NCBI GenBank assembly: GCA_030148805.1
Contig: JASBSS010000013.1
Location: 124,001-188,000 of the forward strand
Length of the DNA: 64,000 nt
From: Thiogranum sp.
Lineage (GTDB): Bacteria; Pseudomonadota; Gammaproteobacteria; DSM-19610
Direction of reading: 5' to 3'
The notes beneath the pieces were generated by a model that did no database searches, was not told the DNA's origin, and saw only the letters and a program-made list of their open reading frames with translations. Shown here one piece after another: positions 1-10,340 of this stretch. Within the stretch, counting starts at the first letter, position 1. The number at the start of each line of letters is the position of its first letter. The position numbers and the translations under genes were made by a program.

Positions 1-1748
1 TCGTCAATCAGATTGCCGCCGGCGAGGTGGTGGAGCGGCCCGCCTCGGTGCTCAAGGAGCTGCTGGAGAACAGCCTCGACGCCGGTGCCCGCCGGATCGA
101 GATCGATATCGAGGAAGGCGGCAAGCGGCTGCTGCGGATTCGCGACGACGGACAGGGCATTCATCGCGACGACCTGGCCCTGGCCTTGTCGCGGCACGCC
201 ACCAGTAAAATCGCCTCGCTCGAGGATCTGGAAAACGTCGCCAGCCTGGGATTTCGCGGCGAAGCCCTGCCCAGCATCGCCTCGGTATCGCGCCTGCTGC
301 TGCAATCGCGCACCGCGGCCGATGCCAGCGGCTGGCAGGTCCGCGGTGACGGGCGTGAGCAGAGTCCGGCGCCCGAACCGGTGGCGCATCCGTGTGGCAC
401 CACGGTCGAGGTGCGCGATCTGTTCTTCAATGTCCCCGCGCGGCGAAAATTCCTGCGCGCGGAAGCCACCGAGCACAAGCACCTGGAAGGCGTGTACCAG
501 CGCATCGCGCTGAGCCGGCCGGATATCGAGCTGCTGGTGCGGCGCAGCCGCAAGCTGCTGCACCACCTGCGCGCGGCCGAGGATGAGGCCGGGCGCTTGC
601 AGCGCCTGCAGGCGGTGCTGGGCGAGGCCTTCAGCCAACAGGCCGTCGGCCTGGACCGGGACGTCGCCGGCCTGCGTCTGCATGGCTGGATCGCCTTGCC
701 CACCTTCAACCGCAGCCAGCCGGATTTGCAGTATTTTTTCGTCAACGGCCGGATGGTGCGCGACAAGTTGCTCGCTCACGCCGTGCGCCAGGCCTATCAG
801 GACGTGCTCTATCACGGCCGTTTCCCGGCTTTTGTGCTCTATCTCGACATCGATCCCGGCAGTGTCGATGTCAACGCCCACCCGGCCAAGCACGAAGTGC
901 GTTTTCGCGATTCGCGACTGGTGCACGATATGGTGTTTCGCACCGTCCAGCGGGTACTGGCCGACGTGCGCCCGGCCGTCGCCGGCGGTGGCGCCGTCGC
1001 GGCGCCGGCGGCCACGGGCAGCGGCGACTATCCGGTGGCGCCCGCCCGGCAGCAGCCGATGCCCCTGCAGGTGAACGAGCAGCTCACGCAGTACCGCAGC
1101 CTGCATGGCGAGCCCGCGCCGTTGGAGCAACCGGCAGACTCGCTGGCCGTCGAGTCGTCCGAGCCGCCGCCGCTGGGCTTTGCGCGGGCGCAGTTGAAGG
1201 GGGTCTTCATCCTCGCCGAGAACGCCCAGGGATTGGTGTTGGTGGACATGCATGCCGCGCACGAGCGCATCAGCTACGAGCATCTCAAGCGCAGTTACGA
1301 GGCACAGGGCATTCGCTCGCAACCGCTGCTCGTCCCCCTCAATCTGGCGGTCAGCGAGGCCGAGGCCGATGAAGCCGAACAACGCAGGGACTGGTTCGCC
1401 GCCCTGGGATTCGAGCTCGATCGCCTGGGGCCGGAACGTCTGCTGGTGCGCCAGGTGCCGGCGCTGCTGGCCGATGTCGACAGCGCCGCCCTGGTGCGCG
1501 ACGTGCTCGCCGATTGCCGCAATCACGGGCGCAGCCGCCGGATCGAGGAGACCCTCAACCGGTTGCTCTCTACCATGGCCTGTCACGGATCGGTGCGCGC
1601 CAATCGCCAGCTGACGCTGCCGGAGATGAACGCGCTGTTGCGTGACATGGAACGCACCGAACGCTCGGGTCAGTGCAACCATGGCCGGCCGACCTGGGTA
1701 CAGTTGGACATGAAGACGCTCGACGGTTTGTTCCTGCGCGGCCGCTGA
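1..1748 (+). CDS. mutL: DNA mismatch repair protein MutL (5' partial)
   Basis: MutL is the ATP-driven matchmaker of methyl-directed mismatch repair, linking MutS to strand incision. The reading frame is open from base 3, so the first residues lie outside the window; about 581 residues remain. The GHKL ATPase motifs are visible: ENSLDAGA near the start, DDGQGI, and the SLGFRGEAL lid segment. A proline/alanine-rich linker follows at about 960-1170. The C-terminal dimerisation domain carries [12 protein letters not shown] (about 1246-1281), which fits the DQHA(X)2E(X)4E metal-binding signature of MutL proteins with endonuclease activity. That is the form found in bacteria without MutH. miaA starts 17 bases downstream on the same strand, as in many gammaproteobacteria. 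Confidence 0.97.
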   Translation, partial: VNQIAAGEVVERPASVLKELLENSLDAGARRIEIDIEEGGKRLLRIRDDGQGIHRDDLALALSRHATSKIASLEDLENVASLGFRGEALPSIASVSRLLLQSRTAADASGWQVRGDGREQSPAPEPVAHPCGTTVEVRDLFFNVPARRKFLRAEATEHKHLEGVYQRIALSRPDIELLVRRSRKLLHHLRAAEDEAGRLQRLQAVLGEAFSQQAVGLDRDVAGLRLHGWIALPTFNRSQPDLQYFFVNGRMVRDKLLAHAVRQAYQDVLYHGRFPAFVLYLDIDPGSVDVNAHPAKHEVRFRDSRLVHDMVFRTVQRVLADVRPAVAGGGAVAAPAATGSGDYPVAPARQQPMPLQVNEQLTQYRSLHGEPAPLEQPADSLAVESSEPPPLGFARAQLKGVFILAENAQGLVLVDMHAAHERISYEHLKRSYEAQGIRSQPLLVPLNLAVSEAEADEAEQRRDWFAALGFELDRLGPERLLVRQVPALLADVDSAALVRDVLADCRNHGRSRRIEETLNRLLSTMACHGSVRANRQLTLPEMNALLRDMERTERSGQCNHGRPTWVQLDMKTLDGLFLRGR

Positions 1749-1765
1749 GTCGGCGTAGCTTGACG

Positions 1766-2707
1766 ATGGACCAGCCGCTGGCGATTCTGCTGATGGGCCC
1801 CACTGCCTCGGGCAAGACCGGGTTGGCGGTCGAGTTGGTGCAGCGCCTGGCGCTGGAAATCGTCAGTGTGGATTCCGCGCTCATCTACCGTGGCATGGAT
1901 ATCGGCACCGCCAAACCCAATGCCGCCACCCTGCAGCGGGCGCCGCACCATCTGATCGACATTCGCGACCCCTCGCAGGTGTACTCGGCGGCGCAATTTC
2001 GCGCCGATGCGCTGCGCGTCATGGCCGAGATCCGCGAACGTGGCAGAATCCCGCTGCTGGTCGGCGGTACCACCTTGTATTTCCGGGCGCTGGAAGCGGG
2101 ATTGTCCGAACTGCCGGCGGCTGATCCCGCGCTGCGCGCGCAACTCGAGGCCGAGGCCGCCCGCCTGGGCTGGGAGGCCATGCACGCTCGCTTGCGGCGG
2201 GTCGATCCGCGGGCCGCCGCGCGCATCCACCCCAACGATCCGCAGCGGATCCAGCGCGCGCTGGAGGTGCACGCGCTCAGCGGCGCGGCCATGAGCGAGT
2301 TGCAGGCGGCCGGACGCGGGCCCGCGCCGGGCTGGCGGTTCCTGAAAATCATCCTCGCGCCCGCCGACCGTAGCCGCCTGCACCGCGCCATCGCAACCCG
2401 TTTTCGTGCCATGGTGGCCGCTGGGCTGCTGGAGGAAGTGCGTGGCTTGCGCGCGCGCGGGGATCTGCACCCGGCGCTGCCGTCGATGCGGGCGGTCGGT
2501 TACCGTCAGGCCTGGGCTCATCTGGAGGGGAACCTGGACGCCGAGGCCTGGGTCGAACGGGGCATTATCGCCACGCGTCAGTACGCCAAGCGCCAACTGA
2601 CCTGGCTGCGGGCCGAGCCGGGGGCGCGGCGACTGGATCCGCAGAGCGTCGATCCGCTGGCGCCCATCATGAATCTGGCTGTCAGGGCTGGCGCAGCAGT
2701 ACGTTGA
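1766..2707 (+). CDS. miaA: tRNA dimethylallyltransferase MiaA
   Basis: MiaA transfers the dimethylallyl group to N6 of A37 in tRNAs that read codons beginning with U. The 313-residue product has the P-loop GPTASGKT at residues 10-17, the [17 protein letters not shown] segment, and [18 protein letters not shown], all typical of the family. The frame is open further upstream into mutL, but ATG 1766 gives a normal N-terminus ([12 protein letters not shown]) and the usual length. It lies between mutL and hfq, its standard gammaproteobacterial position. Confidence 0.97.
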   Translation: MDQPLAILLMGPTASGKTGLAVELVQRLALEIVSVDSALIYRGMDIGTAKPNAATLQRAPHHLIDIRDPSQVYSAAQFRADALRVMAEIRERGRIPLLVGGTTLYFRALEAGLSELPAADPALRAQLEAEAARLGWEAMHARLRRVDPRAAARIHPNDPQRIQRALEVHALSGAAMSELQAAGRGPAPGWRFLKIILAPADRSRLHRAIATRFRAMVAAGLLEEVRGLRARGDLHPALPSMRAVGYRQAWAHLEGNLDAEAWVERGIIATRQYAKRQLTWLRAEPGARRLDPQSVDPLAPIMNLAVRAGAAVR

Positions 2708-2710
2708 CTG

Positions 2711-2719
2711 TGTTATAGT
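2711..2719 (+). promoter_or_regulatory. Candidate extended -10 promoter for hfq
   Basis: TGT followed by TATAGT at 2714-2719 resembles an extended -10 element, and no good -35 is seen at the right distance. It would start transcription near 2726 and give a leader of about 120 bases before hfq. In other gammaproteobacteria hfq has its own promoters inside or after miaA, which agrees with this position. Evidence is the motif alone. Confidence 0.4.
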
Positions 2720-2849
2720 TTTATCCCTAGGGAAAACCTTAACCGCAAGCGGATGCGGCGTTAAATGACTTTGTGCTCGCTTCCCCTGCAAGCAAGTTGC
2801 CGGGTGGGGAAGCGAATTGGTGCACGTTACTAGAAGAAGGAGAAATGAC

Positions 2850-3104
2850 ATGGCCAGAGGTCAGTCACTGCAAGAACCCTTCCTGAATACGCTGAGAAAA
2901 GAGCGTATTCCGGTGGCGATTTATCTGGTAAATGGCATTAAGCTGCAGGGGCAGATCGAGTCGTTCGACCAGTTTGTGGTGCTGTTGAAGAACAGCGTCA
3001 GTCAGATGGTCTACAAGCACGCGATCTCCACGGTGGTTCCGGCGCGCAACGTGCGTCTTGCGAGCGGTGATGACGGTAACGGCGGCGAACCCGGTAACGC
3101 CTGA
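2850..3104 (+). CDS. hfq: RNA chaperone Hfq
   Basis: Hfq forms a hexameric ring that pairs small RNAs with target mRNAs. The 84-residue product begins [18 protein letters not shown]. It contains the Sm1 region ([27 protein letters not shown]) and the Sm2 motif [12 protein letters not shown]. The acidic, glycine-rich tail is short compared with the E. coli protein. ATG 2850 is chosen over an upstream in-frame start because AGAAGGAG lies just before it and the N-terminus matches the family. A GC-rich stem without a T-run (about 3121-3149) separates it from hflX. Confidence 0.98.
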   Translation: MARGQSLQEPFLNTLRKERIPVAIYLVNGIKLQGQIESFDQFVVLLKNSVSQMVYKHAISTVVPARNVRLASGDDGNGGEPGNA

Positions 3105-3157
3105 TTTCATCCTCCCGGTTCGGGGTCGGCTCGCGGCCGACTCCGAGTCATTGCTCT

Positions 3158-4480
3158 ATGTTTGAACGCCCCCAGAGCAGTGAGCGGGCCGTGCTCGTTC
3201 ACGTCGAGTTCCCCGGTCGGTCGGCGGGCGAGGACCTGCTGGAGTTCGCCGACCTGGCGCGCTCGGCCGGCGCCGAAGTGGTCGCCACGCTCACCGCCAG
3301 TCGCGCCGCGCCCGACCCCCGCTATTACGTCGGTGGCGGCAAGGCCGAGGAGATCCGTGCCGAGGTGGCCGGGTCGCGCGCCGGTCTGGTGATCTTCAAC
3401 CATGAACTCAGTCCGAGTCAGGAGCGTAACCTGGAGAAACTGTTGCAGGCCCGGGTGCTGGATCGTACGGGTCTGATTCTGGACATTTTCGCCCAGCGGG
3501 CACGCTCCTTCGAGGGTAAGTTGCAGGTCGAGCTGGCGCAACTGCAACATCTCTCCACCCGGCTGGTGCGCGGCTGGACTCACCTGGAGCGACAAAAGGG
3601 CGGTATCGGCCTGCGCGGTCCGGGTGAAACCCAGTTGGAGACCGACCGCCGGCTGCTGGCCCAGCGTATCAAGCAGATTCACAAGCGGCTGGAAAAAGTC
3701 CGGGCCCAGCGCGAGCAGGGGCGGCGCGCGCGCCAGCGCGCGGAGGTGCCGACGGTCGCTTTGGTCGGCTATACCAACGCCGGCAAATCGACCTTGTTCA
3801 ACCGTCTGTGCGACGCCCGGGTGTACGCCGCCGACCAATTGTTCGCCACCCTCGATCCGACCCTGCGGCGACTGGAACTGCCCGGTTTCGGCCCCTTGGT
3901 GCTGGCCGACACGGTCGGTTTCGTGCGCCAGCTGCCGCACCAGCTGGTGGCCGCGTTCCGCGCCACCCTGGAAGAGACGCTGCGCGCGGATCTGCTGCTG
4001 CACGTGGTCGATGCGCACGATCCGGAGCGCCATACCCGTATCGAGCAGGTCGACGAGGTCCTGGCGGCGATCGGCGCCGCGGACGTGCCGCAGCTGCTGG
4101 TGTACAACAAGATCGATCTCAGCGGCGAGCCGGCGCAACTGCTCAGAGACGTCGCCGGCCGGGTCACGCGGCTGTGGTGCTCGGCGGCCAGCGGTGTCGG
4201 GCTGGAGTTGCTGGAACAGGCGTTGAGCGAGATCTTTCTCGCCGATCAGGTCGGCGGCTGGCTGTATCTGGCGGCCACCGACGGGCGCCTGCGGGCGCGT
4301 CTCTACCAGACCGGAGAGGTGCTGCGCGAGCAGGCGGACGAAGCCGGCGGCTGGTGGCTGGAAATCCGTATCAGCGAACAGGAGCTGGCGGCCCTGTTTC
4401 GCCACGAAGGGCGCCAATATCGGCTGTTGACCGAGCCTGAACCCCCCTTGCGTGTTGCGGGCGGGGCCCAAGCTCCCTAG
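3158..4480 (+). CDS. hflX: Ribosome-associated GTPase HflX
   Basis: HflX is a GTPase that binds the 50S subunit and helps rescue stalled or stress-damaged ribosomes. The 440-residue product has the N-terminal HflX domain with YYVGGGKAEEI, a glycine-rich linker (GGIGLRGPGETQLETDRR), the G1 motif GYTNAGKST, the G3 region DTVGFVRQLP, and NKID. The family's normal length is kept. It follows hfq and precedes hflKC, the usual order, though a terminator-like hairpin at 4495-4519 separates it from hflK. Confidence 0.96.
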   Translation: MFERPQSSERAVLVHVEFPGRSAGEDLLEFADLARSAGAEVVATLTASRAAPDPRYYVGGGKAEEIRAEVAGSRAGLVIFNHELSPSQERNLEKLLQARVLDRTGLILDIFAQRARSFEGKLQVELAQLQHLSTRLVRGWTHLERQKGGIGLRGPGETQLETDRRLLAQRIKQIHKRLEKVRAQREQGRRARQRAEVPTVALVGYTNAGKSTLFNRLCDARVYAADQLFATLDPTLRRLELPGFGPLVLADTVGFVRQLPHQLVAAFRATLEETLRADLLLHVVDAHDPERHTRIEQVDEVLAAIGAADVPQLLVYNKIDLSGEPAQLLRDVAGRVTRLWCSAASGVGLELLEQALSEIFLADQVGGWLYLAATDGRLRARLYQTGEVLREQADEAGGWWLEIRISEQELAALFRHEGRQYRLLTEPEPPLRVAGGAQAP

Positions 4481-4494
4481 AATTTGCACCCAGC

Positions 4495-4519
4495 CCCCTC
4501 CCGCAAGGAGAGGGGTTTT
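4495..4519 (+). terminator. Intrinsic terminator or attenuator between hflX and hflK
   Basis: CCCCTCCC (4495-4502) pairs with GGAGAGGGG (4507-4515, one bulged A) around a GCAA tetraloop, followed by TTTTATTT. It lies 14 bases after the hflX stop and 24 bases before hflK, so it probably reduces read-through from the hfq-hflX transcript into hflKC. Confidence 0.6.
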
Positions 4520-4542
4520 ATTTGTATAACGCGGAGTGATAC

Positions 4543-5751
4543 ATGGCCTGGAATGAGCCGGGAGGCGGTAACAAGGACCCCTGGGGCGGTCGCGGAGACC
4601 AGGGCCCGCCCGATCTCGACGAAGTCGTCAAGAAAATGCAGGACAAGCTGGGAGGCCTGTTCGGTGGCGCTCGCAAGAGCGGCAACGGGCGTCAAGGCCG
4701 CGGAGGGTCCGGATTCAAGGGGTTCGGGCTGATCGCCGCGCTGGTCGCGTTGGTGTGGATATTCTCGGGCATCTATATCGTCGACGCCGGTAAGCAGGGC
4801 GTGGTGCTGCGTTTCGGTGCCTATGCCGAAACCACCGCGCCGGGGCCTCACTGGCACATTCCCTATCCCATCGAACAGGTCGAGATCGTCGATGTGGAAC
4901 AACGCCGCTTCGTGGAGATCGGCTACCGTTCCGGTAACGCCGGGCAGAGCGTCGTGGCGGTGCCGCGCGAGGCGCTGATGCTCACCCAGGACGAGAACAT
5001 CGTCAATATCCAGCTGGCGGTGCAGTACCAGGTGAGCGATCCGCAGCGCTATCTGTTTGATGTGCGTGATCCCAACGTGGTGCTCAAGCAGGTCGCTGAA
5101 AGCGTGATCCGCGAGGTCATCGGCAAGAACGACATGGACTTCGTGCTCAAGGAAGGCCGCGCCCAGGTGGTGGCCGACATCAAAACCCTGATGCAGAAGA
5201 CCCTGACCTCCTATCAGGCCGGCTTGCTGGTCTCGGACGTCAACCTGCAGGACGCGCAGCCGCCCGAGGAAGTCCAGGCGGCGTTCTCCGACGCCATCAA
5301 GGCCCGCGAGGACAAGGAGCGGTTAAAGAACGAGGCCGAAGCCTACGCCAACGACATCATTCCGAAGTCGCGCGGCGCCGCGGCACGACAGATCCAGGAA
5401 GCCAATGGGTACAAGGAATCCCTGATCGCCAAGGCCGAAGGTGAGGCCAGTCGTTTCACCCAGTTGCTGGGCGAGTTCAAGAAGGCGCCCGAGGTCACCC
5501 GCAAACGCCTGTATCTCGAAACCATGGAGTCCGTGATGGCGCAGACCGGTAAAGTGTTGGTCGACAGCAAGAACGCCAACAACCTGATGTATCTGCCCAT
5601 CGATCAGTTGATGAAGCAGAATTCCGCCATGCGGCAGTTTTCCAACGAAGCGGGCAACGGCTCGGGCGGCTCGACGAGCGATATCTCGACTCCCAGCGCC
5701 AGCGACAGCGGCAGCTTGCGTCCGCCGCGCAGTCAACGGGAGTCACGCTGA
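4543..5751 (+). CDS. hflK: FtsH protease regulator HflK
   Basis: HflK is an SPFH/band-7 membrane protein that assembles with HflC into a large complex around the FtsH protease and controls its access to membrane substrates. The 402-residue product has a long glycine-rich cytoplasmic N-terminus, one transmembrane helix (about residues 62-80), the SPFH domain beginning GKQGVVLRFGAY, and a long helical region rich in Glu, Lys and Ala. The C-terminal tail is Ser/Gly-rich. Its stop overlaps the hflC start by one base (TGATG), implying translational coupling. Confidence 0.96.
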   Translation: MAWNEPGGGNKDPWGGRGDQGPPDLDEVVKKMQDKLGGLFGGARKSGNGRQGRGGSGFKGFGLIAALVALVWIFSGIYIVDAGKQGVVLRFGAYAETTAPGPHWHIPYPIEQVEIVDVEQRRFVEIGYRSGNAGQSVVAVPREALMLTQDENIVNIQLAVQYQVSDPQRYLFDVRDPNVVLKQVAESVIREVIGKNDMDFVLKEGRAQVVADIKTLMQKTLTSYQAGLLVSDVNLQDAQPPEEVQAAFSDAIKAREDKERLKNEAEAYANDIIPKSRGAAARQIQEANGYKESLIAKAEGEASRFTQLLGEFKKAPEVTRKRLYLETMESVMAQTGKVLVDSKNANNLMYLPIDQLMKQNSAMRQFSNEAGNGSGGSTSDISTPSASDSGSLRPPRSQRESR

Positions 5752-6623
5752 TGCCCGCCAACAGCAGAAATTTCGTCGTCGCCTTGTTGTTGCTGGTGAT
5801 CGTGATCGGCGCGTTTTCCATGTATCGCGTGGGACAGTGGGAAAAGGCCCTCCTGTTCCGACTGGGTGAGATCGTGCGCACCGATATCAAGCCCGGGCTG
5901 CACTTCAAGATCCCCTTCGTCAACAATGTGCGTAAATATGACGCGCGCATTCTCACGCTGGATGTCGACCCGGAGCGATTCCTGACCGTCGAGAAGAAAA
6001 ATGTGATCGTCGACTCTTTTGTCATGTGGCGCATCGTCGACGCCGGGCGCTATTACACGACGGTGCTGGGCGACGAGCGGCACGCTTCGCAGCGCCTTGA
6101 GCAGATCATCAAGGACGGCATGCGCGGCCAGTTCAGCAAGCGGACCGTCAACGAGGTGGTCTCCGGCGTGCGCGACGAGATGATGGTCCAGTTGACCGCC
6201 GATGCCAACGTGCAGGCGCGCGCCATCGGTATCGAAATCGTGGATGTGCGGGTCAAGCGTGTCGATCTGCCCGCGGAGGTCAGTAATTCGGTATTCCGTC
6301 GCATGCAGGCCGAGCGCGCGCGGGTGGCCAAGGAGTTCCGCTCCCAGGGCGCGGAAGAGGCCGAGAAGATCCGCGCCGAAGCCGACCGCAAGCGGCAGGT
6401 GATCATCGCCAACGCGTACCGCGACGCGCAGCAGATCCGCGGTCAGGGGGATGCGCGTGCCGCCGAGATCTACGCCGAGGCCTACGGCAAGGACAAGGAT
6501 TTCTACGCCTTTTATCGCAGCCTGCAGGCCTACCAGCAGAGCTTCCAGAAAGGCAATGACGTGATGCTGTTGCAGCCCGACGGCGAGTTTTTCGAGTTTT
6601 TCAACGGCACGAAGGCGAAATAG
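5751..6623 (+). CDS. hflC: FtsH protease regulator HflC
   Basis: HflC is the SPFH partner of HflK. The 290-residue product has an N-terminal transmembrane helix (about residues 8-26), the band-7 core (VGQWEKALLFRLGEIV, GLHFKIPFVNNVRKYDAR), and the helical segment containing RMQAERARVAKEFRSQG. It ends with a Phe-rich stretch (GEFFEFFNGTKAK). A strong intrinsic terminator follows at 6657-6687, so hflC closes this transcript. Confidence 0.96.
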   Translation: MPANSRNFVVALLLLVIVIGAFSMYRVGQWEKALLFRLGEIVRTDIKPGLHFKIPFVNNVRKYDARILTLDVDPERFLTVEKKNVIVDSFVMWRIVDAGRYYTTVLGDERHASQRLEQIIKDGMRGQFSKRTVNEVVSGVRDEMMVQLTADANVQARAIGIEIVDVRVKRVDLPAEVSNSVFRRMQAERARVAKEFRSQGAEEAEKIRAEADRKRQVIIANAYRDAQQIRGQGDARAAEIYAEAYGKDKDFYAFYRSLQAYQQSFQKGNDVMLLQPDGEFFEFFNGTKAK

Positions 6624-6656
6624 ACCCGCCTGCCGATCGGATAGACTCAGCGGAGT

Positions 6657-6687
6657 CCGGGCGACGTGGGTCGCCCGGCTTTTTTTT
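6657..6687 (+). terminator. Intrinsic terminator after hflC
   Basis: A perfect 9-bp stem, CCGGGCGAC (6657-6665) with GTCGCCCGG (6670-6678), encloses the loop GTGG and is followed by C and eight T residues. It ends the hflKC transcript 21 bases before the next small gene. Confidence 0.88.
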
Positions 6688-6707
6688 GCGGTGCCAAGGG
6701 TGTCAGA

Positions 6708-6893
6708 ATGTGGAACGATTTATGGGCGGCGATGGCCTTGATGCTGGTGTTCGAGGGCATCCTGCCCTTTCTCAGTCCGCAGGGCATGCGGCGGTTGCTG
6801 GCGGCCATGGCGGCGGTCGATGATCGCGGTATGCGCCTGTCCGGCCTGATCAGCATGCTGGCGGGCCTGGGACTGCTTTACCTGGTGCGATAG
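6708..6893 (+). CDS. DUF2065 small membrane protein (YjeT-like)
   Basis: This 61-residue protein begins MWNDLWAAMALMLVFEG and has two hydrophobic helices (about 5-22 and 42-60) joined by a short basic loop (SPQGMRRLLAAM). Sequence and position between hflC and hisZ/purA match the DUF2065 (YjeT) family of small inner-membrane proteins, whose function is unknown. ATG 6708 is used because an upstream in-frame ATG falls inside the hflC terminator region. Its stop is five bases before hisZ, so they are probably co-transcribed. Confidence 0.85.
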   Translation: MWNDLWAAMALMLVFEGILPFLSPQGMRRLLAAMAAVDDRGMRLSGLISMLAGLGLLYLVR

Positions 6894-6898
6894 GGGTC

Positions 6899-8086
6899 AT
6901 GATCAAACACACTAACCGCTGGTTATTGCCGGAAGGCATCGAGGAGCTGTTGCCCGCGCAGGCCGGGCCGCTGGAGCAATTGCGGCGCGAAATCCTCGAT
7001 CTCTATCGGGGCTGGGGTTACGAGCTGATCCTGCCCCCGTTTGTCGAGTATCTGGACTCCCTGCTCACCGGCACCGGTCACGACCTGGATCTCAAGACCT
7101 TCAAGCTGATCGACCAGCTTTCCGGACGCTTGCTTGGCTTGCGCGCCGACATGACGCCGCAGGCCGCGCGTATCGATGCGCACCGGCTGCAACGCGAGGC
7201 GCCGACCCGGCTGTGCTATCTGGGCACCGTGTTGCATGCCCTGCCCGACGGCTTCGCCGGCGCGCGCAGCCTGCTCCAGGTCGGGGCGGAGCTGTTCGGT
7301 CATGCCGGGCCGGAAAGCGACGTCGAAATCCTGCAACTGATGGTCGCCACCCTGACGCTGACCGGGATCGAGGACGTCTACATCGATCTGGGTCACGTCG
7401 GCATCTACCGGGGTCTGGCCGAAGATGCCGGTCTCGATGACGAGCAGGAAAGCTTTTTGTTCGATGCCCTGCAACGCAAGGCGATACCGGAGATCGAGAG
7501 TTTTCTGGCGGAACTCGACCTGAGCACGGCCCAACGCGAGCGGCTGGCGGGTCTGGCGACGCTCAATGGCGACGAAGAGGTGCTGCAGCGGGCCGCGGCG
7601 CTGCTCCAGGGCAGTGGCCGCGGCGCGCAGGAGGCCTTGGACAACCTGCGGCGTATCGCCTCCCTGGCGCAGCGACGCATACCCACGGCGGCGTTGCATT
7701 TCGATCTGGCCGAACTGCGCGGTTACCAGTATCAGACCGGCGTGGTGTTCGCCGCCTTCGTCGCCGATTGCGGCCAGGAGGTCGCCCGCGGCGGTCGCTA
7801 TGACGAAATCGGCAAGGTATTCGGGCGCGCCCGTCCGGCCACCGGCTTCAGCGCGGACCTGCGCTGCCTGATCCAACTCGGTAGCCGTGAATGGCCCGCG
7901 CCGGCCGGGGCGATCCTGGCCCCCGACGAGCAGGACGAAGCGTTGGAGACGGCGATCGCGCGACTGCGCGCGCAGGGCGAAGTGGTGATCCGCGGCCTGC
8001 CCGGGCAACAGGGCACGCGCGCGGAAATGAACTGTGACCGCAGTCTGCACTGGGACGGCAGCGACTGGACGGTGAAAAAGACCTAG
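6899..8086 (+). CDS. hisZ: ATP phosphoribosyltransferase regulatory subunit HisZ
   Basis: HisZ is a catalytically inactive paralogue of histidyl-tRNA synthetase that pairs with short-form HisG to make the first enzyme of histidine synthesis. The 395-residue product has class II synthetase-like core motifs (PPFVEYLDSLL; RLLGLRADMTPQAARI; LRGYQYQTGVVFAAF; ARGGRYDEIG) but lacks the HisRS anticodon-binding domain. It sits directly before purA, its common position in gammaproteobacteria. The SD-like GGGG precedes ATG 6899. Confidence 0.94.
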   Translation: MIKHTNRWLLPEGIEELLPAQAGPLEQLRREILDLYRGWGYELILPPFVEYLDSLLTGTGHDLDLKTFKLIDQLSGRLLGLRADMTPQAARIDAHRLQREAPTRLCYLGTVLHALPDGFAGARSLLQVGAELFGHAGPESDVEILQLMVATLTLTGIEDVYIDLGHVGIYRGLAEDAGLDDEQESFLFDALQRKAIPEIESFLAELDLSTAQRERLAGLATLNGDEEVLQRAAALLQGSGRGAQEALDNLRRIASLAQRRIPTAALHFDLAELRGYQYQTGVVFAAFVADCGQEVARGGRYDEIGKVFGRARPATGFSADLRCLIQLGSREWPAPAGAILAPDEQDEALETAIARLRAQGEVVIRGLPGQQGTRAEMNCDRSLHWDGSDWTVKKT

Positions 8087-9412
<1,326 letters not shown>

Positions 9413-9413
9413 G

Positions 9414-9432
9414 GCCGGGCCCGAGGGCCGGC
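9414..9432. terminator. Short hairpin between convergent purA and nrtD
   Basis: GCCGG (9414-9418) pairs with CCGGC (9428-9432), with a possible inner CCC/GGG pairing. There is no T-run on either side, so this may only be a weak or Rho-assisted 3' end for the two converging genes. Confidence 0.3.
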
Positions 9433-10323
9433 TCAGCTGCCTACCACGCGCAAGGCGATATTTTCCGGTTTGACGTCTTCGCGCGGGTCGTCGGTGCCCG
9501 GCGCAGCGGCGTCGTCGGCCTCGCCGCTTTCCTCGGGACGCTTCTGGCGTTCGTAGAGAAACTTCAGCACGTTCGAGCGATAGTGGTTATAGCGCGCGTC
9601 ATCGGCCAGCGCCAGCCGCTCGCGTGGCCGTTCGAGCTGGATGTGCAGGACTTCGCCGATGGTCGCCGCCGGCCCGTTGGTCATCATCACGATGCGGTCG
9701 GAGAGCAATACCGCTTCGTCGACATCGTGGGTGATCATGATCACGGTGTTTCCCAGCGAGGCGTGGATTTCCATTAACGAATCCTGCAGGTGGGCGCGCG
9801 TCAGCGCGTCCAGGGCGCCGAAGGGTTCGTCCATCAGCAGCACTTCCGGTTGCATCGCCAGGGCACGGGCGATGCCGACGCGCTGTTTCATGCCGCCGGA
9901 GATTTCGTCCGGTCGCTTGTCGCGCGCATGGCTCATATGCACCAGCTCCAGATTGTGCTCGATCCAGTCGCGCATCTCGGCGCGCGATTTTTTCCCCTTG
10001 AAAACCTGTTTGACGCCGAGTTCGACATTTTCATAGGTGCTCAGCCAGGGGAGCAGCGAGTGGTTCTGAAAGACGACGGCGCGTTCCGGGCCCGGCTCGA
10101 CCACTTCACGGCCGTTGAGAATCACGCCGCCGGCGGTCGCTCGGTGCAGACCCGCCACGATATTCAGGACGGTGGATTTGCCACAGCCGGAGTGACCGAT
10201 CAGGGTGATGAACTCGCCCTTGTCGATCTTCAGGCTGACATCCTCCAAGGCACGAAACGGTCCCGTGTCGGTGGGGAAATCGATATTGACGTGGGTCAGT
10301 TCAAGATGACATTTGTCGTTCAT
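9433..10323 (-). CDS. nrtD: Nitrate ABC transporter ATP-binding protein (NrtD-like)
   Basis: This is the cytoplasmic ATPase of a nitrate/nitrite-type importer. It has Walker A (GHSGCGKST), the signature ISGGMKQRVGIARAL, Walker B (LLMDEPFGALDALTR) and the switch His (MITHDVDEA). The protein is a lone ATPase without the binding-protein-like C-terminal domain of NrtC, so it is NrtD-like. A 40-residue acidic tail follows the core. ATG 10323 is preferred (296 residues) because GAGAGG lies seven bases upstream; ATG 10329 is the alternative. It follows nrtB by 17 bases. Confidence 0.92.
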   Translation of the reverse strand: MNDKCHLELTHVNIDFPTDTGPFRALEDVSLKIDKGEFITLIGHSGCGKSTVLNIVAGLHRATAGGVILNGREVVEPGPERAVVFQNHSLLPWLSTYENVELGVKQVFKGKKSRAEMRDWIEHNLELVHMSHARDKRPDEISGGMKQRVGIARALAMQPEVLLMDEPFGALDALTRAHLQDSLMEIHASLGNTVIMITHDVDEAVLLSDRIVMMTNGPAATIGEVLHIQLERPRERLALADDARYNHYRSNVLKFLYERQKRPEESGEADDAAAPGTDDPREDVKPENIALRVVGS

Positions 10324-10340
10324 GCTCATACCTCTCAACT

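Noticed and set aside
3121-3149. Terminator between hfq and hflX
   Set aside because: The GTCGGC/GCCGAC stem has no T-run and hflX starts nine bases later, so read-through is more likely.
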